Below are positions 34,704-43,329 of a DNA stretch of 64,000 nucleotides, in pieces; the stretch's first letter is position 1; each line of letters opens with the position of its first letter. A program made the position numbers and the translations under genes. The stretch is taken from positions 124,001 through 188,000 of the forward strand of contig NZ_JABUKC010000002.1 of NCBI RefSeq assembly GCF_014595885.1, written 5' to 3'. Under the pieces are notes generated by a model that was not told the origin of the DNA, searched no databases, and saw nothing but the letters and a program-made list of their open reading frames with translations. This stretch comes from Microcella alkalica (GTDB lineage Bacteria; Actinomycetota; Actinomycetes; Actinomycetales; Microbacteriaceae).

Positions 34704-35995
34704 CGCGCGACCAGTCGCTGCAGGAGGTCGAGATGGTCGCCGAGCGCGCCGTCGACGGCCGGGTAGGCCGGCTCGACGACGACGGGCTCCGTCTCCGGCG
34801 GGGCGGTGAGCGCCAGCGGCAGCCCCACGGCGAGCGCGGCGACGGCCACGCCGACGGCGGCGAAGGCGAGCAGCGCGCGCCGCCCTGCCGGGGGTGACCC
34901 GAGGTAGTCGGCGTCGGCCGGGCCGCGCAGCCGCACGCGGCGAGACTCGGCCGTCGCGACGACCGGGTCGACGGCGAGAGCGTGCTCGATCGTCGCGCTC
35001 TCGGGTGTCGTCGTGGCGCGCGCGGAGCGCTCGCTCCCGCCGTGCGGCGCGGGCTCCGGCGGGCTCGCCGCGAGCGCGGCCGTCGGCTCGTCGAGTGCCG
35101 AGACCGCGGCGGTCGCGCCCGTGGTGCCGAGCGGCGGGGCGGATGCCCGGCCGAGGCGCCGCAGGGCGCGCACGAGCTCGTTCGCCGCGGGTCGGTCGCC
35201 CGGCTCGCGCGCCACGCACGCGCCGATGATCTCCCGCCAGGCCGCCGGCATCGTCGTGGGCAGCTCGGGGGAGCGGTGCAGCCGCGCGGCGAGCGCCTCG
35301 ATGCCCGTGCCGGGGAACGCGCGCTGGCCGGTGTGGCACTCCAGCAGCACGAGGCCGAGCGAGTACACGTCGCTCGGGGGCCCGACGACCTCGCCCAGCG
35401 CCTGCTCGGGGCTGAGGTAGTTCGCGGTGCCGAGCACCGAGCCCTCGCTAGTGCGCCGGCTGCCCTCGACGAATCGGGCGATGCCGAAGTCGGTGAGCTT
35501 GGCCACGGGCAGGCTGCTGTGCGAGCGGTCGCCCGGCAGGAGGATGTTCGCCGGCGTGACGTCGCGGTGCACGATGCCGTGCGCGTGCACGTAGGCGAGC
35601 GCGTCGGCGATCGATCGGCCGAGCAGCCTGATCGCGGCCGGCTCGAGCGGACCGTTCTTCAGGCGCGCCCGCAGGTCCGGGCCGTCGACGTGCTCGAGCA
35701 CGAGCACGCCCGCGCCGCCGTCGCACTCGAAGGCGTCGAAGAGCGTCACGAGGGCCGGGTGGGTGAGCCCGGCGAGCAGGCCGATCTCGTCGCGCTGCCG
35801 GTCGAAGTCGCCGCGCGTGGCCTGATGCCCGCCGAACACCTTGAGCGCGACGGTGCGACCGAGCGTGAGGTCGGTCGCGGCGTAGACGACCGACATCCCG
35901 CCGCGGCCGATGCGGCGGTCGATGCGATAGCGCGCACGGATGACGCTCCCGACCCGGGGGTCGAGCGCTTCGCCGTGCAGCGCCTCGATCGTCAT
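34700..35995 (-). CDS. receptor-type Ser/Thr protein kinase (copy A)
   Basis: A 431-residue Hanks-type kinase: glycine loop IGRGGMSVV, ATP lysine in VALKVF, LTDFGIARF, and GTANYLSPEQALG. The catalytic loop reads HRDVTPANILL, with Thr147 where nearly all bacterial kinases have Lys. A Pro/Ala-rich linker, one membrane helix (about 374-396) and a 35-residue outer tail ending in YPAVDGALGDHLDLLQRLV follow. The ATG at 35995 lies 7 bases after a minus-strand TACCGT, so the mRNA is probably leaderless. It is followed with an ATGA overlap by a lipoprotein gene and is a paralogue of the kinase at 36547. Confidence 0.9.
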   Translation of the reverse strand: MTIEALHGEALDPRVGSVIRARYRIDRRIGRGGMSVVYAATDLTLGRTVALKVFGGHQATRGDFDRQRDEIGLLAGLTHPALVTLFDAFECDGGAGVLVLEHVDGPDLRARLKNGPLEPAAIRLLGRSIADALAYVHAHGIVHRDVTPANILLPGDRSHSSLPVAKLTDFGIARFVEGSRRTSEGSVLGTANYLSPEQALGEVVGPPSDVYSLGLVLLECHTGQRAFPGTGIEALAARLHRSPELPTTMPAAWREIIGACVAREPGDRPAANELVRALRRLGRASAPPLGTTGATAAVSALDEPTAALAASPPEPAPHGGSERSARATTTPESATIEHALAVDPVVATAESRRVRLRGPADADYLGSPPAGRRALLAFAAVGVAVAALAVGLPLALTAPPETEPVVVEPAYPAVDGALGDHLDLLQRLVAR

Positions 35996-36002
35996 CGCCC
36001 TC

Positions 36003-36008
36003 ACGGTA
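36003..36008 (-). promoter_or_regulatory. -10 box of a leaderless promoter for kinase/lipoprotein pair A
   Basis: Minus-strand TACCGT is followed by 7 bases and the ATG at 35995. It fixes the start three codons downstream of an in-frame GTG at 36004. Confidence 0.6.
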
Positions 36009-36115
36009 GCCCCGAGGGGGCGTGCGGCCCGAAGGGAGCAGGGGGGCTTGCGCGCGCCCCGCGACCCCGCTAAGCCTGTGCGCGACCGGGGCCTCGCCGC
36101 GCGCAGCCGAACGGA

Positions 36116-36550
36116 TCAGTCGTCCTTCTTCGGGCCCTTCTCGTCCTTGCGATCGTTGCCGCGATCCTCCTCCGCCTGCCGCGCCGCCTCCTCGGCGGCC
36201 TGCCGTTCGGCCTCGGCCTGCGCTGCCGCCTCAGCGGCGGCGCGCTCCGCCTCCGCGATCGCCGCGTCGACGTCGGCGCGTACGAGCGCGAGCGCGCTCA
36301 TGATGGCGTCGTAGCGCTCGCGGGTGATCTCACCGCGGGCGAGGGCCGTCGCGGCGCTCGCCTCCAGCTCCATCAGGCGCGTGGATGCTCCGGCCCAGTC
36401 GCCCTCGGCGCTCGACGTGCTCACCGCGAGCACGTGCTGCTGCAGTCGCTCGGCGGTCTCGGGCTCGTAGGCGGGCGCTCCCGCGCACCCGGCGAGCAGC
36501 AGCCCGGCGGCGGCGACGATGGCGATGCTCGTGGCACGACGGCGGGTCAT
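36116..36550 (-). CDS. lipoprotein paired with the preceding receptor kinase (copy B)
   Basis: A 144-residue predicted lipoprotein with lipobox GLLLAGC. The mature helical domain (ERLQQHVLAVSTSSAEGDW, LMELEASAATALARGE, RYDAIMSALALVRADVDAAI) matches copy A at 34188 almost segment by segment. It then ends in an Ala/Glu-rich coiled coil and a highly charged tail (RGNDRKDEKGPKKDD). It overlaps the upstream kinase stop as ATGA. About 110 bases separate it from the copy A kinase gene, which has its own promoter. No known function; probably an extracytoplasmic partner of the kinase. Confidence 0.8.
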   Translation of the reverse strand: MTRRRATSIAIVAAAGLLLAGCAGAPAYEPETAERLQQHVLAVSTSSAEGDWAGASTRLMELEASAATALARGEITRERYDAIMSALALVRADVDAAIAEAERAAAEAAAQAEAERQAAEEAARQAEEDRGNDRKDEKGPKKDD

Positions 36551-37830
36551 GGTGCCACGCTCCTCTGCAGCTGCTCGAGGTGGTCGCCGAGCGGCCCCTC
36601 GACGACGGGGTAGTCGACGCTCGCCGGCTCGGGCTGCGAGCCGAGGCCCCCGATCGCGAGAGTCGCGCCGATGCCGATGACGAGCACGGCGATCGCCGCG
36701 CCGACGGTGACGAGCACGGGCAGCGGGTGGTCGCGCAGCACGGCCAGCCGGCCCGCGCGGCGGGAGGCCCCCGGCTCAGGTGACTCGCGGTCGGCGGAAG
36801 ACTCGGCGTCGCCGTGCGCGGTCATCGCCGCGGTGGGAATGTCGGCGGAGGAGGGGGCGCCCACCGAGTCGGCGGGCGTGCTCTCGCCGATCGCCTCGGT
36901 GACGGCCGTGGGCATGGCCGGCAGCACGCGCGTGGCGTCGAGGCTTGTGTCGACGGGGAGGAAGGCGGGGATGGCGGCGATGCCGCGGAGTCGTTCGGCC
37001 ACCTCGCGCGCCGTGGGGCGGTCGTCGGGCTCGCGCGCCGTCATGCCGCGGAGCAGGCCCGCCCACTCCGGGGCCAGATCCGGCGGCAGGAAGGGGTCGC
37101 GCGCGAGGCGGGCGGCGGCCGACTCGACGCCCGTGCCGGGGAAGGCGCGCTCGCCCGTGAGCGCTTCGAGCAGCACGAGCCCGAGCGAGTAGACGTCGCT
37201 CGCGGGCCCGACGGTGCCGCCGATGGCCTGCTCGGGGCTCAAGTAGTGCGCGGTGCCGAGCACGGCGCCGGTCGCGGTGACGCGCGTCTCGTCGACGAGT
37301 CGTGCGATGCCGAAGTCGGCGAGCTTCGCGCGGGGAGCCGTGTCGGTGCCGTCGTGCGCGGGCACGAGGATGTTGCCGGGTTTGACGTCGCGGTGCACGA
37401 TGCCGCGATCGTGGCTGTAGGCGAGGGCATCGGCGACGGCGGCGCCGATGACGGCGACCTCCTCGCCCGGCAGGCGCCCGGCATCCATGGTCAGGCGCAG
37501 ATCGTCGCCGTCGACGAGCTCGAGCACGAGCACGGCGCCGCCCTCCTCGGTCGACGACGCGTCGTAGAGCGTCACGAGCCCGGGGTGGTTGAGCGAGGCG
37601 AGCACGGCGACCTCGGCCTCGTGCCGGCGCATGTCGTCCCCGTCGGCGAGCTCGGGCTTGAAGATCTTCAGCGCCACGCGGCGGGGCAGCTGCTGATCGG
37701 CGGCCTCGTAGACGCTCGCCATGCCGCCGCGGCCGATGAGCCGCTCGACGAGGTACCGGTCGGCGACGACCGTGCCGACGCGATCATCGGTCGGCTGCTC
37801 CGTCCGGGTCGCCCCGTCTACCCCCGTCAT
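36547..37830 (-). CDS. receptor-type Ser/Thr protein kinase (copy B)
   Basis: A 427-residue Hanks-type kinase with glycine loop IGRGGMASV, ATP lysine in VALKIF, canonical HRDVKPGNILV, LADFGIARL and GTAHYLSPEQAIG. After a linker and one membrane helix (about 370-392) it has a 35-residue outer tail ending YPVVEGPLGDHLEQLQRSV, nearly the same as copy A. A minus-strand TAGCAT (37839-37844) lies 8 bases before the ATG, so the leader is absent or nearly so. Its promoter region is shared with the divergent rseP. The paired lipoprotein overlaps its stop codon. It lacks PASTA domains, so any ligand must act through the short tail or the lipoprotein. Confidence 0.92.
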   Translation of the reverse strand: MTGVDGATRTEQPTDDRVGTVVADRYLVERLIGRGGMASVYEAADQQLPRRVALKIFKPELADGDDMRRHEAEVAVLASLNHPGLVTLYDASSTEEGGAVLVLELVDGDDLRLTMDAGRLPGEEVAVIGAAVADALAYSHDRGIVHRDVKPGNILVPAHDGTDTAPRAKLADFGIARLVDETRVTATGAVLGTAHYLSPEQAIGGTVGPASDVYSLGLVLLEALTGERAFPGTGVESAAARLARDPFLPPDLAPEWAGLLRGMTAREPDDRPTAREVAERLRGIAAIPAFLPVDTSLDATRVLPAMPTAVTEAIGESTPADSVGAPSSADIPTAAMTAHGDAESSADRESPEPGASRRAGRLAVLRDHPLPVLVTVGAAIAVLVIGIGATLAIGGLGSQPEPASVDYPVVEGPLGDHLEQLQRSVAP

Positions 37831-37838
37831 AGGGGTCC

Positions 37839-37919
37839 ATGCTACCCGTGACGCTCGGCCGACGTCAGGGTGGCGCCCAGCAGGGCTCCAGCGGTCGCGT
37901 CGGCGCGCGGCGCTACAGT
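37839..37919. promoter_or_regulatory. divergent leaderless promoters of kinase copy B and rseP
   Basis: Minus-strand TAGCAT (37839-37844) lies 8 bases before the kinase ATG at 37830. Plus-strand TACAGT (37914-37919) lies 6 bases before the rseP GTG at 37926. Neither gene has a ribosome binding site. Confidence 0.58.
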
Positions 37920-37925
37920 GGCGCC

Positions 37926-39248
37926 GTGGAGGCCGTGCTGCTGTACATCCTGGGCGTGCTCGTCGTCGTGGTCGGCCTCGTCGTCTCGATCGCCCTGCAC
38001 GAGCTCGGGCACTTCGTGCCGGCCAAGCGCTTCGGCGTGCGCGTGGGCCAGTTCATGATCGGGTTCGGCCGCACGATCTGGTCGGTGCGCCGCGGCGAGA
38101 CGGAGTACGGGTTCAAGTGGATCCCGCTCGGCGGCTACATCTCGATGGCCGGCATGTACCCGCCGGTCGAGGCGGGCGGTCGGGCGCGCACCGCGTCGAC
38201 GGGCTTCTTCCAGACCCTCGTGCAGGATGCCCGCTCGGCGTCCGCCGACACGATCGTGGAGGAGGAGCGCACCTTCTACCGCCTGCCCGTCTGGAAGCGC
38301 ATCATCGTCATGCTCGGCGGGCCGTTCATGAACCTCGTCATCGCGGTCGTGCTCTACGCGGTGCTGCTCGTCGGTTTCGGCCTGCCGCAGCCCTCGACGA
38401 CGCTCGGCAGCGTCTCGGAGTGCGTGCTGCCGGCCACGAGCGAGCGGCAGGAGTGCCAGCCGGGCGACCCCGCCGCACCGGGCGCCGAGGCGGGCCTGCT
38501 GCCCGGCGACCGCATCGTCTCGATCGACGGCGAGCCGATCGAGGAGTGGGCCGACGTCACCTCGACGGTGCGCCCCGCCGCGGGGGATGCCCTGCAGGTC
38601 GTCATCGAGCGCGACGGCGCCGAGCGCACCCTCACGATCACGCCCCTGCTGACCGAGCGGTACGCGCTCGACGCCGAAGGTCAGCCGCTGGAGGGCGAGG
38701 GCGGCGAGCTGCTCACCGAGGAGGTCGGCTTCGTCGGCATCGCCCCGGCCTACGAGACCGTGCAGCAGCCGATCACGGCGGTGCTGCCCGCCGTGGGCGA
38801 CAACGTGAGCGCGGTCGTCGGCATCATCCTGAACCTGCCGCAGCGCATGATCGACGTCGCCGAGGCGGCGTTCGGCCCCAACGAGCGCGACCCGAACGGG
38901 CCCATCAGCGTCGTCGGCGTCGGGCGCATCGCGGGCGAGATCGCGAGCCTCGACTCCGCGCCCGTGGCCGACCGGGTGGCGAGCCTGGTCGGGCTGCTCG
39001 CCTCGCTCAACGTGGCGCTGTTCGTGTTCAACCTGATCCCGCTCATGCCGCTCGACGGCGGGCACATCGCCGGCGCCCTGTGGGAGGGCCTGCGGCGGCG
39101 CATCGCGGCCCTGCGCGGCCGACCCGACCCCGGCCCGATCGACACGGCGAAGCTCGTGCCCTTCACACTCGCCGTCGTCGTCGTGCTCGGCGCGATGAGC
39201 GCCCTGCTCATCTACGCCGACATCGTCAAGCCGGTCTCGCTCTTCTAG
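37926..39248 (+). CDS. rseP: site-2 intramembrane zinc metalloprotease (RseP family)
   Basis: A 440-residue M50 protease. The zinc motif HELGH is at residues 25-29 in the first helix and the third ligand is D377 in NLIPLMPLDGGH. A PDZ domain (about 190-260, GLLPGDRIVSIDGEPIEEW) lies on the outer side. Members cut membrane-bound anti-sigma factors or signal peptides after a first cleavage. The start is the GTG placed 6 bases after the TACAGT box. In actinobacteria this gene usually lies between dxr and ispG; here kinase pairs and CoA-handling genes separate it from both. Confidence 0.95.
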   Translation: MEAVLLYILGVLVVVVGLVVSIALHELGHFVPAKRFGVRVGQFMIGFGRTIWSVRRGETEYGFKWIPLGGYISMAGMYPPVEAGGRARTASTGFFQTLVQDARSASADTIVEEERTFYRLPVWKRIIVMLGGPFMNLVIAVVLYAVLLVGFGLPQPSTTLGSVSECVLPATSERQECQPGDPAAPGAEAGLLPGDRIVSIDGEPIEEWADVTSTVRPAAGDALQVVIERDGAERTLTITPLLTERYALDAEGQPLEGEGGELLTEEVGFVGIAPAYETVQQPITAVLPAVGDNVSAVVGIILNLPQRMIDVAEAAFGPNERDPNGPISVVGVGRIAGEIASLDSAPVADRVASLVGLLASLNVALFVFNLIPLMPLDGGHIAGALWEGLRRRIAALRGRPDPGPIDTAKLVPFTLAVVVVLGAMSALLIYADIVKPVSLF

Positions 39249-39273
39249 CGGCGGCGGATGCCCGGCGCGGGCC

Positions 39274-40455
39274 TCACACCGCCTCGAGCAGGATCGCCTC
39301 GCCCTGCCCGCCCCCGCCGCACAGCGCGATCGCGGCGCGGCGGGCCCGCCCCGCCGCGATCGAGTGGGCGGCGTGCACGGTGAGCCGCGCGCCGGAGGCC
39401 CCGATGGGGTGCCCGAGCGCGATGGCTCCGCCGTCGGGGTTCACGATCGCGAGGTCGAGCTCGAGGTCGCGCGCCGACTGCAGCGAGACGGTCGCGAAGG
39501 CCTCGTTGATCTCGACGTGGTCGAGCTCGTCGGCGCGCCAGCCGGCGCGCTCGAGCGCGCGGGCGATGGCGCGCGCCGGCTGCCCGTGCAGCGAGTTGTC
39601 GGGCCCAGCCACCTGTCCGTAGTCGACGACGCGCGCGAGCGGCGTGAGGCCCTGCTCGCGAGCCCACGACGCGCGGGCGAGCACGAGGGCGGCGGCGCCG
39701 TCGCTGAGCGGCGAGGCGTTGCCGGCCGTGATGGTGCCGTCGGGAGCGAAGGCGGGCCGCAGGCGGGCGAGCGTCTCGACGGTGCTGTCGGGTCGCACGC
39801 CCTCGTCATCGGTGACGGCGACGGCGCCGCCGCGCGCGGGCACCTCGACGGCGGCGAGCTCGGCGGCGAAGCGCCCCGCCGCGTGCGCGGCCGCGGCCCG
39901 CTGGTGCGAGGCGGCGGCGATCTCGTCCTGCTCCTGCCGCGTGATGCCGAGCGGCCCGACGTGGCGCTCGGTGCTCTCGCCCATCGAGATGCCGTCGGTG
40001 GTGTCGGTGAGGCCGTCGTGCGCGATCGAGTCGAGCGCGCTCACCGAGCCGTAGGCCCAGCCCAGGCGCACGCCGGGCAGCAGGTGCGGCGCGTTGGTCA
40101 TCGACTCCTGGCCGCCGGCGACGACGACGTCCGCGTCACCGAGGCGCAGCATCCGGTAGGCGTCGACGACGGCGACCGCGCCCGACAGGCAGACCTTGTT
40201 GAGCGTCATCGCGGGCACCGATCGCGGGATGCCCGCCGCGCGCGCCGCCTGGTGCGCGGGGTTCTGACCGGCGCCGGCCTGCAGCACCTGCCCCATGAGC
40301 ACGTGACCGACGGCGTCGCCCGGCACGCCGGCCGAGCGCAGCGCCGCGGCGATGGCGGCGGAGCCGAGCTGCACCGCCGTGAGCGGGGCGAGGGCTCCGC
40401 GCGCGCGCCCCTGCGGGGTGCGGGCGGCGCCGAGGATGACGATGTCGTCGGTCAT
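39274..40455 (-). CDS. acetyl-CoA C-acetyltransferase (thiolase)
   Basis: A 393-residue thiolase. The acylated Cys is C89 in LNKVCLSGAVAV, the catalytic His lies in LGHPIGASGARL, NEAFA is present, and the second Cys lies in ALCGGGGQGEA. It condenses or cleaves acetoacetyl-CoA. The ATG at 40455 has AAGGAG upstream. It diverges from a succinyl-CoA type transferase pair, so the three genes probably form an acetoacetate / ketone body utilisation set: the transferase activates acetoacetate and the thiolase splits it to acetyl-CoA. A minus-strand TACTGT at 40516-40521 is a possible -10. Confidence 0.93.
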   Translation of the reverse strand: MTDDIVILGAARTPQGRARGALAPLTAVQLGSAAIAAALRSAGVPGDAVGHVLMGQVLQAGAGQNPAHQAARAAGIPRSVPAMTLNKVCLSGAVAVVDAYRMLRLGDADVVVAGGQESMTNAPHLLPGVRLGWAYGSVSALDSIAHDGLTDTTDGISMGESTERHVGPLGITRQEQDEIAAASHQRAAAAHAAGRFAAELAAVEVPARGGAVAVTDDEGVRPDSTVETLARLRPAFAPDGTITAGNASPLSDGAAALVLARASWAREQGLTPLARVVDYGQVAGPDNSLHGQPARAIARALERAGWRADELDHVEINEAFATVSLQSARDLELDLAIVNPDGGAIALGHPIGASGARLTVHAAHSIAAGRARRAAIALCGGGGQGEAILLEAV

Positions 40456-40536
40456 GGGAGTGCTCCTTCGCGCTCGGTCGCCGGCGCCTCGTGAGCGCTC
40501 GTGCGGATACCAATGACAGTAGCGCCGTCCGGTGGG

Positions 40537-40597
40537 TAGGGTGCCAGTGCCGAGTCGGGCTGTGAGCGGCAACGGGGCCGCGCCGACGCCGACTCGG
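40537..40597 (+). promoter_or_regulatory. promoter and inverted repeat upstream of the CoA-transferase operon
   Basis: TAGGGT (40537-40542) is a probable -10 box. CCGAGTCGG (40550-40558) and CCGACTCGG (40589-40597) are inverted copies, each itself nearly a palindrome, lying from about +1 to just before the ribosome site. They could be a repressor operator pair or a 5' leader hairpin. Confidence 0.42.
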
Positions 40598-40610
40598 GGA
40601 GGGGCGGGTC

Positions 40611-41393
40611 ATGTCGATCGACAAGACCGTCGGCTCGGCTCACGAGGCCGTCGCCGACATTCCCCGCGGGGCCAGCATCGCCGTCGGCGGGTTCGGGCTC
40701 TGCGGCATCCCGATGGTGCTCATCCAGGCGCTGCTCGACCAGGGCGCCGACGAGCTCAGCATCGTGAGCAACAACTGCGGCGTCGACGACTGGGGGCTCG
40801 GCGTGCTGCTCGCGGCCCGCCGCATCCGCAAGATGACCTCCTCCTACGTCGGCGAGAACAAGGAGTTCGAGCGGCAGTTCCTCTCCGGCGAGCTCGAGGT
40901 CGAGCTCACGCCGCAGGGCACGCTCGCCGAGAAGCTGCGCGCCGGCGGCTCGGGCATTCCCGCCTTCTTCACCCAGACGGGCGTCGGTACGCCGGTCGCC
41001 GAGGGCGGCCTGCCGAGGCGATACGCCGCCGACGGCTCGGTCGCAGTCGCCTCCGAGCCCAAGGAGGTGCGCCGGATGCCCTACCGGGGCCGCGACCGCG
41101 AGTTCGTGCTCGAGGAGGCCATCACGACCGACTTCGCGCTCGTGCACGCCGCCGCCGCCGACACGCACGGCAACCTGATCTTCGAGCAGTCGGCCCGCAA
41201 CTTCTCGCCGCTCGCCGCGATGGCCGGAGCGGTCTGCATCGCGCAGGTCGAGCGGCTCGTGCAGCCGGGCGAGCTCGATCCGGACGCGATCCACCTGCCC
41301 GGCGTCTTCGTCGACCGCGTCGTGCTCGTCGGGCCCGACATCGAGAAGCGCATCGAGCGCCGCACCGTGCGTGCTGCCGAAACGGGGGAGTGA
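40611..41393 (+). CDS. scoA: 3-oxoacid CoA-transferase subunit A
   Basis: A 260-residue alpha subunit of succinyl-CoA:3-ketoacid CoA-transferase. The CoA-binding glycine motif is seen as [20 protein letters not shown], and the family segments [15 protein letters not shown] and [19 protein letters not shown] are intact. It needs the beta subunit encoded 1 base downstream for activity. The ATG at 40611 follows a GGGGAGGGG ribosome site. It transfers CoA from succinyl-CoA to acetoacetate; the divergent thiolase would then cleave the product. Confidence 0.95.
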   Translation: MSIDKTVGSAHEAVADIPRGASIAVGGFGLCGIPMVLIQALLDQGADELSIVSNNCGVDDWGLGVLLAARRIRKMTSSYVGENKEFERQFLSGELEVELTPQGTLAEKLRAGGSGIPAFFTQTGVGTPVAEGGLPRRYAADGSVAVASEPKEVRRMPYRGRDREFVLEEAITTDFALVHAAAADTHGNLIFEQSARNFSPLAAMAGAVCIAQVERLVQPGELDPDAIHLPGVFVDRVVLVGPDIEKRIERRTVRAAETGE

Positions 41394-41394
41394 C

Positions 41395-42036
41395 ATGGCG
41401 CTCACCCGCCTTGAGATGGCCGCGCGCGCCGCCCGCGAGCTCGCCGACGGCTCGTACGTCAATCTCGGCATCGGCCTGCCGACGCTCATCCCCAACGTGC
41501 TGCCGCCCGGCGTGACCGTCGTGCTGCAGAGCGAGAACGGCATCCTCGGGGTCGGGCCGTACCCCGAGAAGAGCGCCGTCGACCCCGACCTCATCAACGC
41601 CGGCAAAGAGACCGTGACGGTCGAGCCGGGCGCCGCGTTCTTCGACTCGTCGCTGAGCTTCGGCATGATCCGCAGCGGCAAGATCGACGCCGCCGTGCTC
41701 GGCGCCATGCAGGTGTCGCGGGCGGGCGACCTGGCCAACTGGATGATCCCCGGCAAGATGGTGAAGGGCCCCGGCGGGGCGATGGATCTCGTGCACGGCG
41801 CTCGCCGCGTCATCGTGCTCATGGAGCACGTCGCGAAGGATGGCTCGCCGAAGATCGTGCACGAGTGCTCGCTGCCGCTGACCGGCCGCGGCGTCGTCGA
41901 TCGCATCGTGACCGACCTCGCCGTGATCGACGTCACCCCCGGCGGCCTCGTGCTCGTCGAGTGCGCGCCCGGCGTGACGGTCGACGAGGTGCGAGCCGCG
42001 ACCGAACCCGAGCTCCTGCTCAGCGCCGTGCCCTAG
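41395..42036 (+). CDS. scoB: 3-oxoacid CoA-transferase subunit B
   Basis: A 213-residue beta subunit that carries the catalytic glutamate, E47 in [11 protein letters not shown], which forms the glutamyl-CoA thioester. The motif [12 protein letters not shown] and the C-terminal [12 protein letters not shown] region are typical. The ATG follows the scoA stop by 1 base. The last codon and stop overlap a TAGTCT box that probably drives ispG. Confidence 0.95.
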   Translation: MALTRLEMAARAARELADGSYVNLGIGLPTLIPNVLPPGVTVVLQSENGILGVGPYPEKSAVDPDLINAGKETVTVEPGAAFFDSSLSFGMIRSGKIDAAVLGAMQVSRAGDLANWMIPGKMVKGPGGAMDLVHGARRVIVLMEHVAKDGSPKIVHECSLPLTGRGVVDRIVTDLAVIDVTPGGLVLVECAPGVTVDEVRAATEPELLLSAVP

Positions 42037-42039
42037 TCT
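42034..42039 (+). promoter_or_regulatory. -10 box for ispG overlapping the scoB stop codon
   Basis: TAGTCT includes the TAG stop of scoB. Transcription would start near 42046, giving a leader of about 50 bases before the ispG GTG. Confidence 0.42.
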
Positions 42040-42098
42040 GGGCGAGTCCCTGAGGGGCGCCTCGTGCGCCCGTGCTCCACCCGAAAGTCGAGTCGCTC

Positions 42099-43247
42099 GT
42101 GCCCGCTGTCAATCTCGGAATGCCCAAGGTTCCCGAGGTGCTCGCTCCTCGCCGCAAGACCCGCCAGATCAAGGTCGGCAAGGTCATGGTCGGCAGCGAC
42201 CACCCGGTGAGCGTGCAGTCGATGACGACGACGCCGACGACCGACATCAACGCCACGCTGCAGCAGATCGCCGAGCTCACCGCGACCGGCTGCGACATCG
42301 TGCGCGTCGCGGTGCCGAGCCAGGACGACGCGGATGTGCTCCACATCATCGCGAAGAAGAGCCAGATCCCCGTCATCGCCGACATCCACTTCCAGCCGAA
42401 GTACGTCTATCAGGCGATCGACGCGGGCTGCGCCGCGGTGCGCGTGAACCCCGGCAACATCCGCAAGTTCGACGACCAGGTGGGCGAGATCGCGCGTCGT
42501 GCGAAGGAGGCCGGGGTGAGCATCCGCATCGGCGTCAACGCCGGCTCGCTCGACCCTCGCCTGCTGCAGAAGTACGGCAAGCCGACCGCCGAGGCTCTCG
42601 TCGAGAGCGCCGTGTGGGAGGCGAGCCTGTTCGAGGAGCATGACTTCCACGACTTCAAGATCTCGGTCAAGCACAACGACCCGATCGTCATGGTCAAGGC
42701 CTATCGCCAGCTCGCCGAGCGGGGCGACTGGCCGCTGCACCTCGGCGTCACCGAGGCCGGGCCCGCGTTCCAGGGCACGATCAAGAGCGCGACCGCCTTC
42801 GGCATCCTGCTCAGCGAGGGCATCGGCGACACGATCCGTGTCTCGCTGTCGGCGCCCCCGGCGGAGGAGGTCAAGGTGGGCCTCAAGATCCTCGAGAGCC
42901 TCAACCTGCGCGAGCGCAAGCTCGAGATCGTCTCCTGCCCCTCGTGCGGCCGGGCGCAGGTCGACGTCTACACCCTCGCGGAGGACGTCACGAAGGGCCT
43001 CGAGGGCATGACCGTGCCATTGCGCGTCGCCGTCATGGGCTGCGTCGTGAACGGTCCGGGCGAGGCCCGCGAGGCCGACCTTGGCGTCGCCTCCGGCAAC
43101 GGCAAGGGCCAGATCTTCGTCAAGGGCGAGGTCATCAAGACCGTGCCCGAGAACGAGATCGTCGCCACCCTCATCGCCGAGGCGAACCGCCTCGCCGCCG
43201 AGATGCCCGCGGGGGCCGTCGGCGCGCCCGAGGTCGTCACGGCGTAG
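42099..43247 (+). CDS. ispG: 4-hydroxy-3-methylbut-2-en-1-yl diphosphate synthase
   Basis: A 382-residue iron-sulfur enzyme of the MEP pathway, converting methylerythritol cyclodiphosphate to HMBPP. The three [4Fe-4S] ligands are C280 and C283 in SCPSCGR and C315 in [11 protein letters not shown]. The N-terminal TIM barrel starts with [20 protein letters not shown]. The start at GTG 42099 ([15 protein letters not shown]) matches how related actinobacterial proteins begin; a GTG at 42072 is the alternative. It works downstream of dxr in the same window. Confidence 0.97.
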   Translation: MPAVNLGMPKVPEVLAPRRKTRQIKVGKVMVGSDHPVSVQSMTTTPTTDINATLQQIAELTATGCDIVRVAVPSQDDADVLHIIAKKSQIPVIADIHFQPKYVYQAIDAGCAAVRVNPGNIRKFDDQVGEIARRAKEAGVSIRIGVNAGSLDPRLLQKYGKPTAEALVESAVWEASLFEEHDFHDFKISVKHNDPIVMVKAYRQLAERGDWPLHLGVTEAGPAFQGTIKSATAFGILLSEGIGDTIRVSLSAPPAEEVKVGLKILESLNLRERKLEIVSCPSCGRAQVDVYTLAEDVTKGLEGMTVPLRVAVMGCVVNGPGEAREADLGVASGNGKGQIFVKGEVIKTVPENEIVATLIAEANRLAAEMPAGAVGAPEVVTA

Positions 43248-43317
43248 CGCTCGCGCCGGGCATCCGCCGCCCGCTGGCCCCATGTTGGGGGACTGATTGC
43301 CGCGCGCGCGGCGTCAG

Positions 43318-43323
43318 TACAGT
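43318..43323 (+). promoter_or_regulatory. possible promoter of the ispG-proS intergenic RNA
   Basis: TACAGT with a TTGCCG at 43297-43302, spaced 15 bases, resembles a housekeeping promoter. Transcription would start near 43330. Confidence 0.4.
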
Positions 43324-43329
43324 GAAGCC

